The notes below the pieces were generated by a model. It did no database searches and had not been told where the DNA came from. It saw only the letters and a program-made list of their open reading frames with translations. A stretch of DNA of 64,000 bases from Siphlonurus alternatus (lineage: Eukaryota > Arthropoda > Insecta > Ephemeroptera > Siphlonuridae): contig OX463781.1 in NCBI GenBank assembly GCA_949825025.1, forward strand, positions 22,513,538 through 22,577,537, given 5' to 3'. Position numbers and translations under genes: made by a program. Below, piece by piece: positions 1-12,075 of this stretch (the stretch's first letter is position 1; every line of letters starts with the position of its first letter).

Positions 1-2088
1 TTACCGTTTTTTTTTTTTCTTCTTCCCTTCATCCAATGATATCAGAAAGCAATATCAAAGAGTTTACATTTAATTGTAACCATGCAACAATGTAAGATCT
101 CTGGCAATATACATTACAAACCGATGCATCATGATAAATGAAAAACGTATAATACAAAATACAAAGAAGAAAAATTATTAAAAAGTCTATAATATTGGAT
201 ATTTTTTTTTTATTTGAGAATTGCAAAAAATACTTCTTTCAGTCATTGATAATATTTTAATATTAATTTTAATATAAGTACACCAGTATAATTATTTTGT
301 ACAATATATATACACTAGCTAGCCCAAAAAAAAATTGAAGAAATTATCACGCACATGCAGACCTCATTTAGTTTCATCGTTCCCTTATTATCTGAGCAAT
401 ATTATAAATTAAAACCTTTATGATTATATGATGGACTACAGATCCACACCAGTATATATAATTATAGTATTTTCAACCGTGGTATTATAGAGCGTGGTTA
501 AAAACTTATTCTTTCGTATTTATATATAAGGAATACGACTCTAAATGTTGGCTGTTAAGTTCTCTTTAGTAAATATTTAAAATGTGTGTTATGAAGAAAG
601 TGAAACTGATATTATTAAAGGGGTTCGATTTAAAACAAAATGTATCTTCCATCACAAAAATAACTAAACTACAAAACTTTATTTTCACGCATCATCAAGT
701 TTATTCGGGTATATAATTATTTTTAATTTATGGAGATGGAAATCCTTAATTTTTATAACTTAAATTGTCAACAAATTTCAAAATCATGTCCTTGATTTGC
801 TTTGCATATAGGTAATATTATAGAGCGTATATATATATGAAGCTTGTACTCATTGGCTATAGTTGTACTGTACGATTATAGTGATTATACTTGTCATCAT
901 TTTCAAGGAATGAGGATCGAAAGTATATACTGTTTATATTAAGATCCTTATAACTTTAAACATGTGGCGTTCAAGACTGACAGTGCATTATTTAACTCTT
1001 TTTAAACTTTAAATTAATAATGTTGCTTATAAGATGCATGTAACACGCGACTGAAAATGTGTGCTGAGTATAAGTTATTTATTGTCAATATCGATGCTAT
1101 GATTGTTGTCAGCAGCAGAGTGACGTACGTACGAATACGCAGGAGCGATTTAGGGGGACGCAGGACTGCATTTTAACTTTTATACCTTATAATTATATAT
1201 TTACTTTAATAAACCCTTATTGGGAATGACTAAACTTCTTGACCTCCAAACTTTGGTATTCTAGCTCTCCCCTTTTTGGATGACTCAGTGAGTGATTTTT
1301 ATTTTATATAAATTGTAGTCTACAAATATAGTGGTATTTATTTTATTTTATTATCTCTTTGATGGGCAATTTTACAATAATGTATATTATAATTGTATTA
1401 CAGTCAAAATTTAAAATAACAGCCCGTGGGGCAAATGAAAAATATTGCTGCATAATAAATTTAGATATAGGTTCATCGATCCCGGCTGAGCAGTTCATTC
1501 ACGAAAGTGTTCATTCACCCATTCATCTAAATTAATAAGTTTCAATTATATATCATAAATTACTATAGCAACATAAAACATATATAGTTATATATGATAT
1601 GGTTATTTGAATTCATATTTGAATATATTAAATAGGGAAGCATTCACAAAAAGCTTGAAGTTCACATTTAAGAATAAGTCTTATAAATTTTTAAGTTTCG
1701 ATTTAAGTTATTATTTTATGTCACAAATTTTAAAATTAAAAAAATAAAATAAATATATGTATAATTAATATTAAATCTAAATTAAATATAAAAAAGGACA
1801 TATTAAAACTTACTTGAAGTAAATGCCATTTCGAGTAAAATATACATATTTATGTTATAAATAAGCTTGATTCACGAAGGAAGTTATCTAGCTTTCTCAC
1901 ACTAACTATAATAATAATATTAACGTGGCATGTTAAGTGTCAGTCTAAATCAATGATAACCAAAGATAAGTGAAGAAGCTTAATTATGGTGATTATATTG
2001 TTAATAGAAATTAAATTACACAATTATGCAGGCTTCTCTCAATTTTTTTTTTATAAAAGTGCTGTAATTGCTGATATTCATATCCTTA
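1..2088. other. AT-rich gene-free stretch
   Basis: No open reading frame, splice-flanked coding segment or RNA gene is visible here. The sequence is very AT-rich with short homopolymer runs. The reading frame at 29-226 on the minus strand has no coding character. Confidence 0.6.
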
Positions 2089-2418
2089 ATGGACAACATA
2101 CATAAAAAAAATTTATTGCAGAAATGAATAGAAGGTACCAAATTATGCTACTCTGAATTTTTTTCAGATTTTTTTAAGACCCGGAACTATTTTTAAATAA
2201 TTATTGAAAGTCTTGTGATTTCAGTTGGCACCCCTGCAGCCTTAATAAAAGGATAGAGACTGGACGCCTATTGACGCCTCCAGGGGGCGTGGCCGCACTT
2301 TCAATAATTATTTAAAAATAGTTCTGGGTCTCAAAAAAATCTGAAAGAATTCAGAGTAGCATAATTTGGTACCCTCTATTCATTTCTGCAATAAAAATTT
2401 GTGATGCATGTTGTCCAT
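2089..2418. mobile_element. Palindromic MITE (family B, copy 1)
   Basis: This is a 330-bp snapback element. The ends atggacaacat (2089-2099) and atgttgtccat (2408-2418) are reverse complements. Inside, the arm with gcagaaatgaatagaaggta is mirrored near 2375-2395. The arms also share the segment tcagatttttttaagaccc, with its complement on the right. The same internal arm sequence recurs at 3225-3465, 13216-13522 and 46945-47265. There is no coding capacity, and the target duplication is not clear. Confidence 0.75.
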
Positions 2419-2522
2419 TGGATAGGATAGTTCAACATTTTTAAATGACATCCTTCGCGTTTATTTTTTTTATGATTTCTGTCATAACATACGTACATAT
2501 ATTTCGGAATATCGTTTAATGA

Positions 2523-3502
2523 GATATTAGAATGTGAAAATTTTAGTGGCTTAATTAAAGTAGAGTGAGCGATTGCATTTTTTTTTTTTAATATTTTATT
2601 TTCTAAAAATAGTTTAAGCTGCCCTCTATTGAGAAATGAAAACCAAAAAATTCCATCTCAAATAGTTTCACCACAAAAAATTCCCAAAGTTGGTGTTTCG
2701 GAGGCCTTTGACGTGCAGCCTTATGGAACATAAAACCGCGTTTTACTCCAACATTTTCTGAACTATGCTACCATTTAAAAAATACCTACGTAATCTATGA
2801 TGAATTCTTTAATGCATGGATTTTTATTATAAATAAAAAAAAAAAAAAATACGGAGAGGTTTTTTCGGAAAAAAATCTTTAAGTTTTTGCGGGTTAATTC
2901 CCATAAGGATTTTTATTATTTTTTTCCAAGAAAAGACCCCGTAATTTTTTTTTTATTTGAAAATTCATTAAAGAATTCATCATAGACTACGTAAGTATTT
3001 TTTAAATGGTACCATAGTTCAGAAAAAGTTGGAGTAAAACGCGGTTTTATGTTCCATAAGGCTGCACGTTAAAGGCCTCCGAAACACCAACTTTGGGAAT
3101 ATTTGTGGTGAAACTATTTGAGATGGAATTTTTTGGTTTTCATTTCTCAATAGAGGGCAGCTTAAACTATTTTTAAAAAATAAAATATTAAAAAAAATGA
3201 ACTCGCTCGCTCTACTTTAATCGAAAGGAGGGGTAAAAATATGGTACTGTGAATTTTTTCAGATTTTTCTGAGACTGGGAACTATTTTTAAAAATTATTA
3301 AAATTCTATTTTGATGACGTCACGGGCGGCACTCCTTAAGAAAAAGGATAGGGCAGTGCCGCCCATGACGTCATAAAATTGACTTTCAATAATTTTTTAA
3401 AAATAGTTCCCGGTCTCAGAATAATCTGAAAAAATTCACAGTACCATATTTTTACCCCTTCTTTCGGTTTAGCCAATAAAATTTTCACATTCTTATAATA
3501 TC
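2523..3502. mobile_element. Palindromic MITE interrupted by a second palindrome
   Basis: The outer ends gatattagaatgtgaaaatt (from 2523) and its near-complement ending at 3502 pair with each other. The right-hand body (3221-3502) contains a full inverted core around tgacgtca motifs and resembles family B. The left terminal repeat is split by the insertion at 2559-3216. Non-coding. Confidence 0.7.
2559..3216. mobile_element. 658-bp TTAA-flanked snapback MITE nested in another MITE
   Basis: The two halves are long inverted repeats of each other. The left end agtagagtgagcg matches the complement of the right end cgctcgctctact. Shared inner blocks include gttccataaggctgcacgt (right) and its complement at 2715-2735 (left). 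TTAA is present immediately outside both ends (2555-2558 and 3217-3220), as expected for piggyBac- or Kolobok-type TTAA targeting. A T/A-rich loop lies near 2830-2960. It has no ORF, so it is non-autonomous. Confidence 0.75.
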
Positions 3503-3766
3503 AGTCTTATTATATGCTTTTTAATTTGAATAAATCAATAAATAAAAATTTGTATCAAAGTCTTTACAGTTAAGTTAAAACTTCTTAAAACATTAGGATA
3601 AAAATTAATAAAAAATTCTGAGGGTAGTTCCCATTGTATTATATATTATATATATATTATATGTTATATTACCCATCAATGCTGAATGTTAATTTTTGAG
3701 GAGGGATTTAATTCCTCCTAGAACTAATATCGTCTCCTTCAGTGACGTGTAAACAACTTTATCTGG

Positions 3767-3774
3767 TGACGTCA
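3767..3774 (+). promoter_or_regulatory. CRE-like site (TGACGTCA)
   Basis: A perfect palindromic CREB/ATF site lies 134 bp before the ATG of the first secreted-protein gene. A half-site tgacgtg lies at 3743. The same 8-mer also occurs inside nearby MITEs, so the match alone is not proof of function. Confidence 0.45.
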
Positions 3775-3907
3775 CGCGGTACCTGCATGGACTATTCTAC
3801 TGTTTATGGGCGCGGTGTAGAAGTGGAGTTTCTAGGAGAGAGTTGATGGTGGAGGGGAACTGAGGTCGTGTGTCAATCTGTTGGTGTCCGAGAGTCGTCT
3901 GACCACC

Positions 3908-6757
3908 ATGGCGAACACTACAGCTCATCTACTCGTTCAGGTAATGATCACGTGATGTCATGTAATAAATCGTCTATCAAGATAGTAATTTAATAGGATA
4001 TATTATATATTCTTTCATAATAACTAACAGCACTTTCAGTTTTATTTATGATGTTGTACTTGTAATGTTACACTGTTTACAATTTACATTTAATTTATTA
4101 TTGAGTTAATTGTTTTAGAAATATTATATACACATCATTTTGCAGCAATTAAAAAAAAATAGAATAGTTTAATTTAAAATTGGAATTGAATTATTTTGCA
4201 TCATTTGTATTGCAATTTTTTTCATTATTAAATATAAGGACTCATTTTTTTTCGCTCTCTCTTTGACCTCAATAAATAGGAAGAACAACTTCATTGTCTG
4301 CTCTGTTTTGAATATTATTTCACTGCGAGAATAACTAGGAAATTAAAATTCAAAGTGCCTTTGAAAATGAAGAGTACTCATTGAATTTTATTTTATTAAT
4401 TTTTAATTGCAAGGTCAACACAATTAGAGATAAAACAGATTGAATTATATTTATACTGAACTTGGTACACATTAAAATCTAAGTACTAAAATCATAGTAG
4501 TTATAGTAGTTATAAATTATAGTAGTTATTTTTTATTAACTTACTCATAAAATTATTAATAAAAATTTATCATTTCATAATATAACGTTTCAATATATGC
4601 TACACATTATTAAAATAATCATAAAAAATTGATTACTTAATTCGTTTTATTATTTCGCAACAGAAGCGATCGAAATTAAAATCAAAGGTTTCATTCAAAT
4701 TGAAAATTAGAGGAAAATTGTTTCATGCTGTTTATATTTTGGCACAGCTGAGTAAATTTAGATTAAATTTACACTTAAATTTTAAAATGTTTGAAAAACA
4801 ATCTTTCATTTCAATTTAGGGATACAGAAATTTTAGCTTCATTGTTTCATAAGCTTCATAACATTGGTGTATATTTTTAATTTTTTTAATATTTGTAGAT
4901 GAGAATTGAATGAAAGGATACGGCCTTGTGGTTTAGCCGTTTAGCAAATGAGGAAAGTTCAACTATTCTATATATTTTTTTTTCTTTATATAGATTATAC
5001 GTACTGTGTATATGTGCGTATATATATACTACTATACAGTATACTAATATTGTATTGTCAATGGTTTAAAAAAACACACATAAAATTATTTAAAATACAA
5101 CACACTAGATTTTTTTTTAACTTCAATTGGGTACATTTATATCGGCAATGAAACAATGAAATTTATGTGTTAATTATTCTTACATAATTGGTAGTTGATT
5201 GAATAAATTTATTTGATTTTTTCATAGCATTTATGAACATTTTGCTACTATCACTTTAACATATCATAAGTTGATGATGACAAAAGTTAATAATAATTAA
5301 TAATTGGTTTATTGGGTCAATAAACAGTTAAATACAGAGATTAATTAAAGGGATTTTTTTTAATATAAATAGCATTATATATATAAACATTAAAGGCCTT
5401 ATGAACCTTTTCACAGTATTAAGTACACGGTTAGCTTTGCTTCAGTGTGATTCGGCTGCATAAATTTTTTTGTTTCAGTAGCACAAATATCAGAGATAAT
5501 AGCCGATGAAGAAGCACCTGTGATGTCACTCACGCTCATTCAGCGGCGACAATATAGGAAAATCCCTGCAAAAGATAGGTTCACTCCCGCTGCAACCACG
5601 GCCACAATTTTACTTCTGGAACTTTGAAACTTTACCAGAGCGGTCTTGATAGTATTTGTCAAATAGACTGAAAGAATTTTTTTGGTGGCGTGTGTACAGA
5701 CTGAGTTATTGCGGTAGCAAGATAAGCCAAAAATTTAACATTGTTTTCCTATACAACATTTTCACTCCTCTTTCTACCGCAATAACTCGGTTTGTATGAA
5801 TGTCATAAAAAAAAAAATCTTTCAGACTATTTGAAAAATACTATCAAGACTGTCCTGGTAAAGTTTCAAAATTACAGAAGTCAAATTGTGGCCGTGCATG
5901 GTTCCATGGTTGCAGCGGGAGTGAACCTATCTTTTGCAGGGATTTCCGTATATTGTCGCCGCTGAATGAGCGTGAGTGACGTCACAGGTTCCTTTTCATC
6001 GGCTATTATCTCTCTGATATTTGTGCTGCTGAAACAAAAAAATTTATGCAGCCGAATCATACTAAAGCAAAGCTTACCGTGTACTTAATATTGTGCAAAG
6101 GTTCATAAGGCCTTTAAGAGTCATTTCCTTCATACAATTTTGTCTTCAACCAGAAAATATAATATAATCAGCTATAGAGTACGTCGTGAAATTTTGTACC
6201 TACAGGTTCCTGTAGAGTATGCAATATGCGTTGCAGAGATGTCACGTGTGGGTTTAGTCTATATAATATATAACGATATATTTTTATCATATTTTAATAT
6301 TAAGATTATTAAGTAAATAAATGCTATATTATACTTCAAGCTTTGAGCTTGACCGTAAAAAATAGACCATTAAAAAGAATTCCAATACTTTCCCAGCTCA
6401 TTCCATGCAGTATTTCATTAATTAAACTGTTAATTACTTAAAGTTTTCGACAACTTTCATTACAAAATTCATGCATTTTCCCCCCAGGTGTTGCTGGTGC
6501 TTTTGGTGCTTATTGTGGTTACCCTCGCAATGCCTTACGACCCTGAAGACTCCAAGCTGAGCGAGATACTACCACCGGCAGGGCAGTTCGAGGCCTTTTA
6601 CCCTCGCGGTGCGTACGGCGTGGAGAATGGAGCCTCGAGGGCCTCGCATGGCCACGGCAGCTTCTACCGTCACCGCAACCCCGCGCTCATTGATGTCAAA
6701 AACGCTGCTGCCTATGGCTTTAGATTTGACGGCATCCGCAGGTTTAACTTCGACTGA
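3908..6757 (+). CDS. Small secreted protein, 100 aa, two exons; not recognised
   Basis: The coding exons are 3908-3940 and 6488-6757, joined by a phase-0 intron with gtaatg donor and cccccag acceptor. Exon 1 gives MANTTAHLLVQ, preceded by a good ATG context (gaccaccatgg). Exon 2 continues the hydrophobic run VLLVLLVLIVVTLA, so together they form a signal peptide of about 25 residues. The mature part (about 75 aa) starts MPYDPED, is rich in Gly, Tyr, Phe, His and Arg, has no cysteines, and ends in YGFRFDGIRRFNFD with one dibasic RR. This suggests an extracellular, possibly cuticular or peptide-precursor protein, but I recognise no family. A CRE-like site lies upstream, a polyadenylation signal follows, and the intron carries a 720-bp palindromic transposon. 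The exon structure is well supported; the function is not known. Confidence 0.75.
5394..6113. mobile_element. 720-bp TTAA-flanked snapback MITE in intron 1
   Basis: The left end aggccttatgaacctttt and the right end are reverse complements, and the pairing extends through most of the element. For example gtgacgtcacaggt on the right pairs with a diverged copy near 5520, and gtcgccgctgaatgagcg on the right with its complement on the left. TTAA flanks both ends (5390-5393 and 6114-6117). The centre lies near 5740. It is non-coding and sits inside the intron of the first secreted-protein gene. Confidence 0.8.
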
Positions 6758-6828
6758 TGGTTTTTGTATAGACATATGCAACAAAAGCAATAAGAACAAA
6801 ATATTTCAAGTAACAATTTCAAAATTTC

Positions 6829-6834
6829 AATAAA
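6829..6834 (+). terminator. Polyadenylation signal AATAAA
   Basis: AATAAA lies 72 nt after the stop codon of the 3908-6757 gene and is followed by T-rich sequence. Confidence 0.6.
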
Positions 6835-7576
6835 AATAATAATAGCAAACTACATTACTAATATTAGTAATGTAATTATTTAATTTTACTCTGCATTTTT
6901 TTTTTTTTTTTTACAAAATTTATCATTTTAAAAGTCACTGTAAGGTCACTGCAGTAAAAACCAATCCATTTCTATCCTATTATATATATGTAGGCATACA
7001 GTGTAAAAACTGAAAATTTGACGATAAAGTTTTGTTTACTACGAAAAAAATAATGCTGAATATAATACATTATACACACTGACATTAATTTTCCTTCAAC
7101 CTCATACATAATATATTGTTATATATGTATTTTCCTATTTCCGTTGCATTATTTCCTCTCGGTTTCCTCCTCTGTCTTCTCCATATCGTTGATTTGGACA
7201 CCACATAATGCAGGAAGTTCTGCAATAAGTAAAATCATGACATATATATTGAGCAAGTAAAAGTATAGACTTCCGATATTGTCCAACTTGTACTTTTTTT
7301 TTATACAAGCAAATGCATACTAAGCAGACGATGTATAAACTTTTGCAACTCCATAATAATATATATATATACGCAGTCATTCCAGACTTGCAGCTGCAAG
7401 ATCTGCTCTTTGTTATAAAGAATATTTCGCAAAATAATTATTTCATTTCAAAAAACTCTGCATTTGTACAAAACAAACATTGTTAAATTTAAATACTGTT
7501 TCAAGTTGTCAATATTTTTTATTTATAAACAATTTTGCAACGGTGTCCTCGGGTTGAGTGCAATAATCTGGTGAAG
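6835..7576. other. Non-coding AT-rich spacer
   Basis: No gene was found. A small perfect palindrome (attactaatattagtaat, about 6854-6871) and a T run near 6898-6912 are the only structures noted. Confidence 0.5.
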
Positions 7577-7695
7577 ATTCGATCCATGCAGGGGGAGCTG
7601 GGAGCGGGCTGCATCTCCCCCCCCCTTTTTAAACATTGACCTTATGGAATTGGCCCCCCCCCCCAAAAAAAAAATTTGTTCTGGATCCGCGCCTG
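7577..7695. mobile_element. Degraded hAT MITE (CAGGCGCGGATCC family)
   Basis: The right end is ctggatccgcgcctg, and the interior keeps the family phrase tttaaacattgacc-ttatgg. The left end is decayed (gatccatgcaggggg). The usual middle segment is shortened. Confidence 0.6.
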
Positions 7696-8446
<751 letters not shown>

Positions 8447-9076
8447 TCTGCATTATATGATATTCTATAATAAAATATTGTAAATTTTAAGATGTGTGTA
8501 TTATTTTTAAATTAATTACAATTGAGGATTAATGACACTGTTGGCGACCGTTGCTAATTATTTCCCAACGTTAAACGTTAATAATAAACCTGTAAATGAA
8601 GGACACATTTACTACTAATATTATAACTATTAGGAGTATGAGCTAGGACTATTAACCTGATCAAATAAAAAACAATATACTTATCAATTTTATTAAGTTA
8701 ATAATTTTTTATTGTTTTTTTATGTGCTGATTTGACTATAAATGTTGACTTAAGTCGCCGCAGTCCCAATGATATATTCTTCAAATTTATAATATAAAAT
8801 ATTACACAGTATAATTATTATTACCTACATCAGATCCTTGATCCTAATTTTTTTTTTTTTTTTTTCTTTCTTAATAATTATCTTATTTTTTTTTTTTTGA
8901 AGGCTGGTGAACTGAAAAGATGGGAATGATCGATGTACCGTCTACAATAAAAATTGTGTTATTTATCCTTAATTTTAAAGCGCAGCTAGAGTACACTTAT
9001 CGCTCCGAAAAATTGCTTTTTTTTTTACACAGATGATGATAGTTTCAATCGATTAATTGACATTGACGCTTTTAGT

Positions 9077-9178
<102 letters not shown>

Positions 9179-9339
9179 GGAGAATACTTTTGAAAGCGAG
9201 GAATTGAATGTATTGATGCACATGCATTTCTGTGGTTTGCCTACAAATATATAATTATATATATTATAGAACCGAAGGAACCGATCGAACGCGCGCAACA
9301 GCATTTATTAGCTTCTTCTTTTCTTTTTCTTTTTCTCTT

Positions 9340-9748
9340 TTACAAGGATTCACCCCAAGAGCTTACAGCTCGCGGCGGGATGATGGGCATGGATGGATAA
9401 GGTAGGTAATGGATGGGGGTGGCTGGTGGCCACGGCCTGTTACGCATCCCAGCATTCGCTGAGGTGAGACTGAGGGAACAGTGGAAAACCTCAGTCAGGA
9501 CGGACACCTCTATACTTTTTATAGTTTTTATGAATGGACCATGAAGCGATGTCCAAAGCCTGGGGAATCACACACAAGTGCATCATCACTGCTTTATAGC
9601 TGGGTGAAAAGCGAGATTAATTTACCTCAGAAAGGGAGCTTCGTGATTTTTTCTTGAAACGGTCACCCATCCAAGTACTAACCACGCTCGACGTTGCTTG
9701 ACTTCGGTGATCTAACACGAGAACCGGTCAAAGCACTGCGCCACGTTT
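9340..9748 (-). mobile_element. 5S rRNA-derived SINE (SINE3-type), copy 1
   Basis: Read on the minus strand, about 9745-9658 matches the body of eukaryotic 5S rRNA. It has ggttctcgt, gatcaccgaagtcaagcaac, a gtggttagtacttggatgg block and gggtgaccg, which covers the internal Pol III promoter region. A ~300-bp non-5S tail follows, including gactgagggaa and cctcagtcaggacggac. The same head and tail occur in the same order at 62945-63245. The head lacks a normal 5S 5' end, so it is a retroposon rather than a 5S gene. Confidence 0.8.
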
Positions 9749-10225
9749 GACCTCTTCAATTAAATTTTGACTGACTCAATAATTATATACGTATATTTGC
9801 AGAAGGAAGAGAGGGGGAATATATTATACGTTTAATTGGTTTGACAGTTGTGTGTCTTTAAATCAGGAACCGGATGCTTGCATTTTTTTCGAGCATCCGT
9901 GGATGCGCATCAGGATGCTTTTTTTATTTTTCGAGCATCCTGGAAGCGCATCTGGATGCTTTTAAATTTTTCAAGCATCCCGGATGCGCATCCAGATGCT
10001 TTAAAATTTTTACTAGCATCCCGCGGATGCGCATCCAGATTTAACTTAAAATACTTAATAAATATTACTATATTGGTGTTATATTACGTAATAATATTAT
10101 ATTTATATTGTCTTTTTTGTATATTAATTTTACTTTTTTTCCTTTTCTTTTCTTTATATTTATACAGTTATAATTTATAAATATATCTTATATATATAAA
10201 TTATATTATATAATATCAATTACAT

Positions 10226-10547
10226 ATCGCAATCGTAGCGCCTGAATGCAACAAGACTTGCAGGGGACTATATACTCACCATCAATAAGTGGCATACAAA
10301 TTTTGAAGCGAATCTGTCTAATCAGTTTTGTGGAAAATGAGGTATAGAAGTTTAACATTGGTCTTATAGACGAAAACCGGAAATGGTGTTGTTGTAAGAA
10401 AACTGCAAGAATTAATGAATTTGCTCAAACCATATAAGCGATTAAGTTTTAAAACATTCTTGATTTTTTAAAATTTATTTCATTCGATTCGTTAGCAGGG
10501 AAATATTCTTTGACTCCAGCAGTAACTGTGATTAATTGTTAATAACT
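10226..10547 (+). repeat. Dispersed repeat R, uninterrupted copy
   Basis: It runs from cgcaatcgtagcgcctgaat to ggaaatattctttgactcc and beyond. The same sequence occurs at 59066-61290, where it is split in two places by LINE insertions. No terminal repeats were identified. Confidence 0.75.
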
Positions 10548-10633
10548 CTTAAAATTTACATTGGATATGAATGCTTTTTTTTTTTTTTTCTTTTTCGAGC
10601 ATCCGTGGATGCGCATCTGGATGCTTTTAAACA

Positions 10634-10857
10634 GGGCTAATCCTCTATTGAACCGGGTAAAGTCACTTACAAGACCGTTACAAAAAAAAAAATTGGAATG
10701 TTGAAATTTGCATAAACAACACGCAAATAACCCCTTTTTAACCAATAGGAAGGCGTTTCAGCAAAACGGGTTATTTCTAAGTCAATCAGAATTCAGAATT
10801 GGGCCTCCATAAGCCGGAAGGGAGTGACTATACCCCCTACAATAGAGGATTAGCCCT
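10634..10857. mobile_element. Nested hAT MITE, 224 bp
   Basis: The ends cagggctaatcctctattg and caatagaggattagccctg are perfect inverted repeats. The flanks cttttaaa and cgtttaaa match at 7 of 8 positions, consistent with an 8-bp hAT duplication. The element lies inside the larger hAT element 9864-11002. Confidence 0.8.
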
Positions 10858-11171
10858 GCGTTTAAATTTTTCAAGCATCCTGGATGCGCATCCAGATGCT
10901 TAAATTTTTCGAGCATCACGGATGCTCGGATGCGGATGCTCTCTATTTTTTGAGCATCCGAGAACACTTGGCATCCGCATCCGGATGCGCATCCGGTCCC
11001 TGCTTTAAATAAAAATTATGTTTATGTTAAATAATATTGTTTTATAATATATGAGATTTTAAAATACATTGACATTATATATAAGTATATAAGACATTAT
11101 ATGATTATAAACATAATATACGACATACCATTATGACAATATAAATTAAAAATTTCAACATCCTAAATGCA

Positions 11172-11338
11172 CAGGCGCGGATCCTGGGGGGTGCTGGGAG
11201 GGGGGGCTGCAGCCCCCCCCCCCCGAAATTTTGGATTTAACCTGGGCAATATAGGCATTTCCCCCACTCCAATTTTTTTTTCAACATTGACCTTATAGAG
11301 GCAGCCCCTCCCGAAATTTTTTTCTGGATCCGCACCTG
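11172..11338. mobile_element. hAT MITE (CAGGCGCGGATCC family)
   Basis: It runs from caggcgcggatcctgg to ctggatccgcacctg. The interior has G and C homopolymer tracts around ctgcag and the phrase gggcaatataggcatttccc. Confidence 0.8.
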
Positions 11339-11961
11339 TTTAAAATGCATAATATTATATATACATTATATATTATTATATTATATTTATATTATAATAT
11401 TGGATGTTCATATTACAATCAGAGACAAACAAGTATAATAACATTTTATGATTAATTCAAATAATTAAATATATGGAAATAGGGATGCATTATTATTTTA
11501 TATAAACATACAGATTAAAATCTATTCCCAGTTAAAAAAATAAAATAAGATGATAATAGCTATATGCTATAGTATATAGTATATATACTATATATACCAA
11601 AATGGATGTATTATATATAATATATATTCTTGGAATTTCTTCTTATTTTCTTATGCCCACGTTTTGGAATTTAAAACTTGTATGTATAAATATATAACCT
11701 ATATAGCTATAGTATTATAAATATTTACTCCAGGCCACCTTTCCTATAATTTTTTTATATATTATATATATAAATAAAAAAAGATCCCAAGAGGAGAATG
11801 CACTCTTCTAACCTTCTAATAACAGCCGCGAGATAAAAAAGCGAAAGGAACATTAAAATACCAACGACTATAATGTAACAAAAAATGATCAAGTATCCTC
11901 ACGCACGCAAACACGTGAGCGCGCGATGCAGTCTCGGGGGCGTTCAGGGGCGGGTCTGGGG
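11339..11961. other. Non-coding AT-rich spacer
   Basis: There is no gene. A short match (ttcttattttcttatgccc, near 11640) to the 3' part of the LINE fragment at 32881-33170 is the only recognisable piece. From 11880 the sequence becomes GC-richer as the promoter of the next gene begins. Confidence 0.5.
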
Positions 11962-11968
11962 TATATAA
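11962..11968 (+). promoter_or_regulatory. TATA box (tatataa)
   Basis: tatataa lies in a GC-richer context, about 33 bp before a tcattc initiator-like sequence (CA near 11994) and 114 bp before the ATG at 12076. Confidence 0.6.
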
Positions 11969-12075
11969 CGCCTGAGTGAGGGTATGAATGATTCATTCAC
12001 CTTACTTATAGTCTCAAGTGCAGAGCGAAGACGCAGCCGCACAAGAACGACAACTGCAACGATCTCCAGCTCGAA

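Larger units (their letters stand above)
9864..11002. mobile_element. Composite non-autonomous hAT element with GGATGC/GCATCC subterminal arrays
   Basis: The ends caggaaccggatgc and gcatccggtccctg are inverted repeats. They are flanked by a perfect 8-bp duplication ctttaaat (9856-9863 and 11003-11010), the hAT signature. Next to each end lie arrays of gcatcc/ggatgc motifs with tttaaatttttcgagcatcc linkers (9868-10040 and 10860-10998, plus one module at 10597-10630). The interior holds another repeat (10226-10547) and a nested hAT MITE (10634-10857). There is no transposase. Confidence 0.85.

Noticed and set aside
6569..6833. Other-frame ORFs over 6488-6757
   Set aside because: They are shadows of the exon that completes the signal peptide encoded at 3908-3940.
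9658..9748. Genuine 5S rRNA gene
   Set aside because: The 5' part is not 5S and the sequence continues into a SINE tail shared with 62945-63245.
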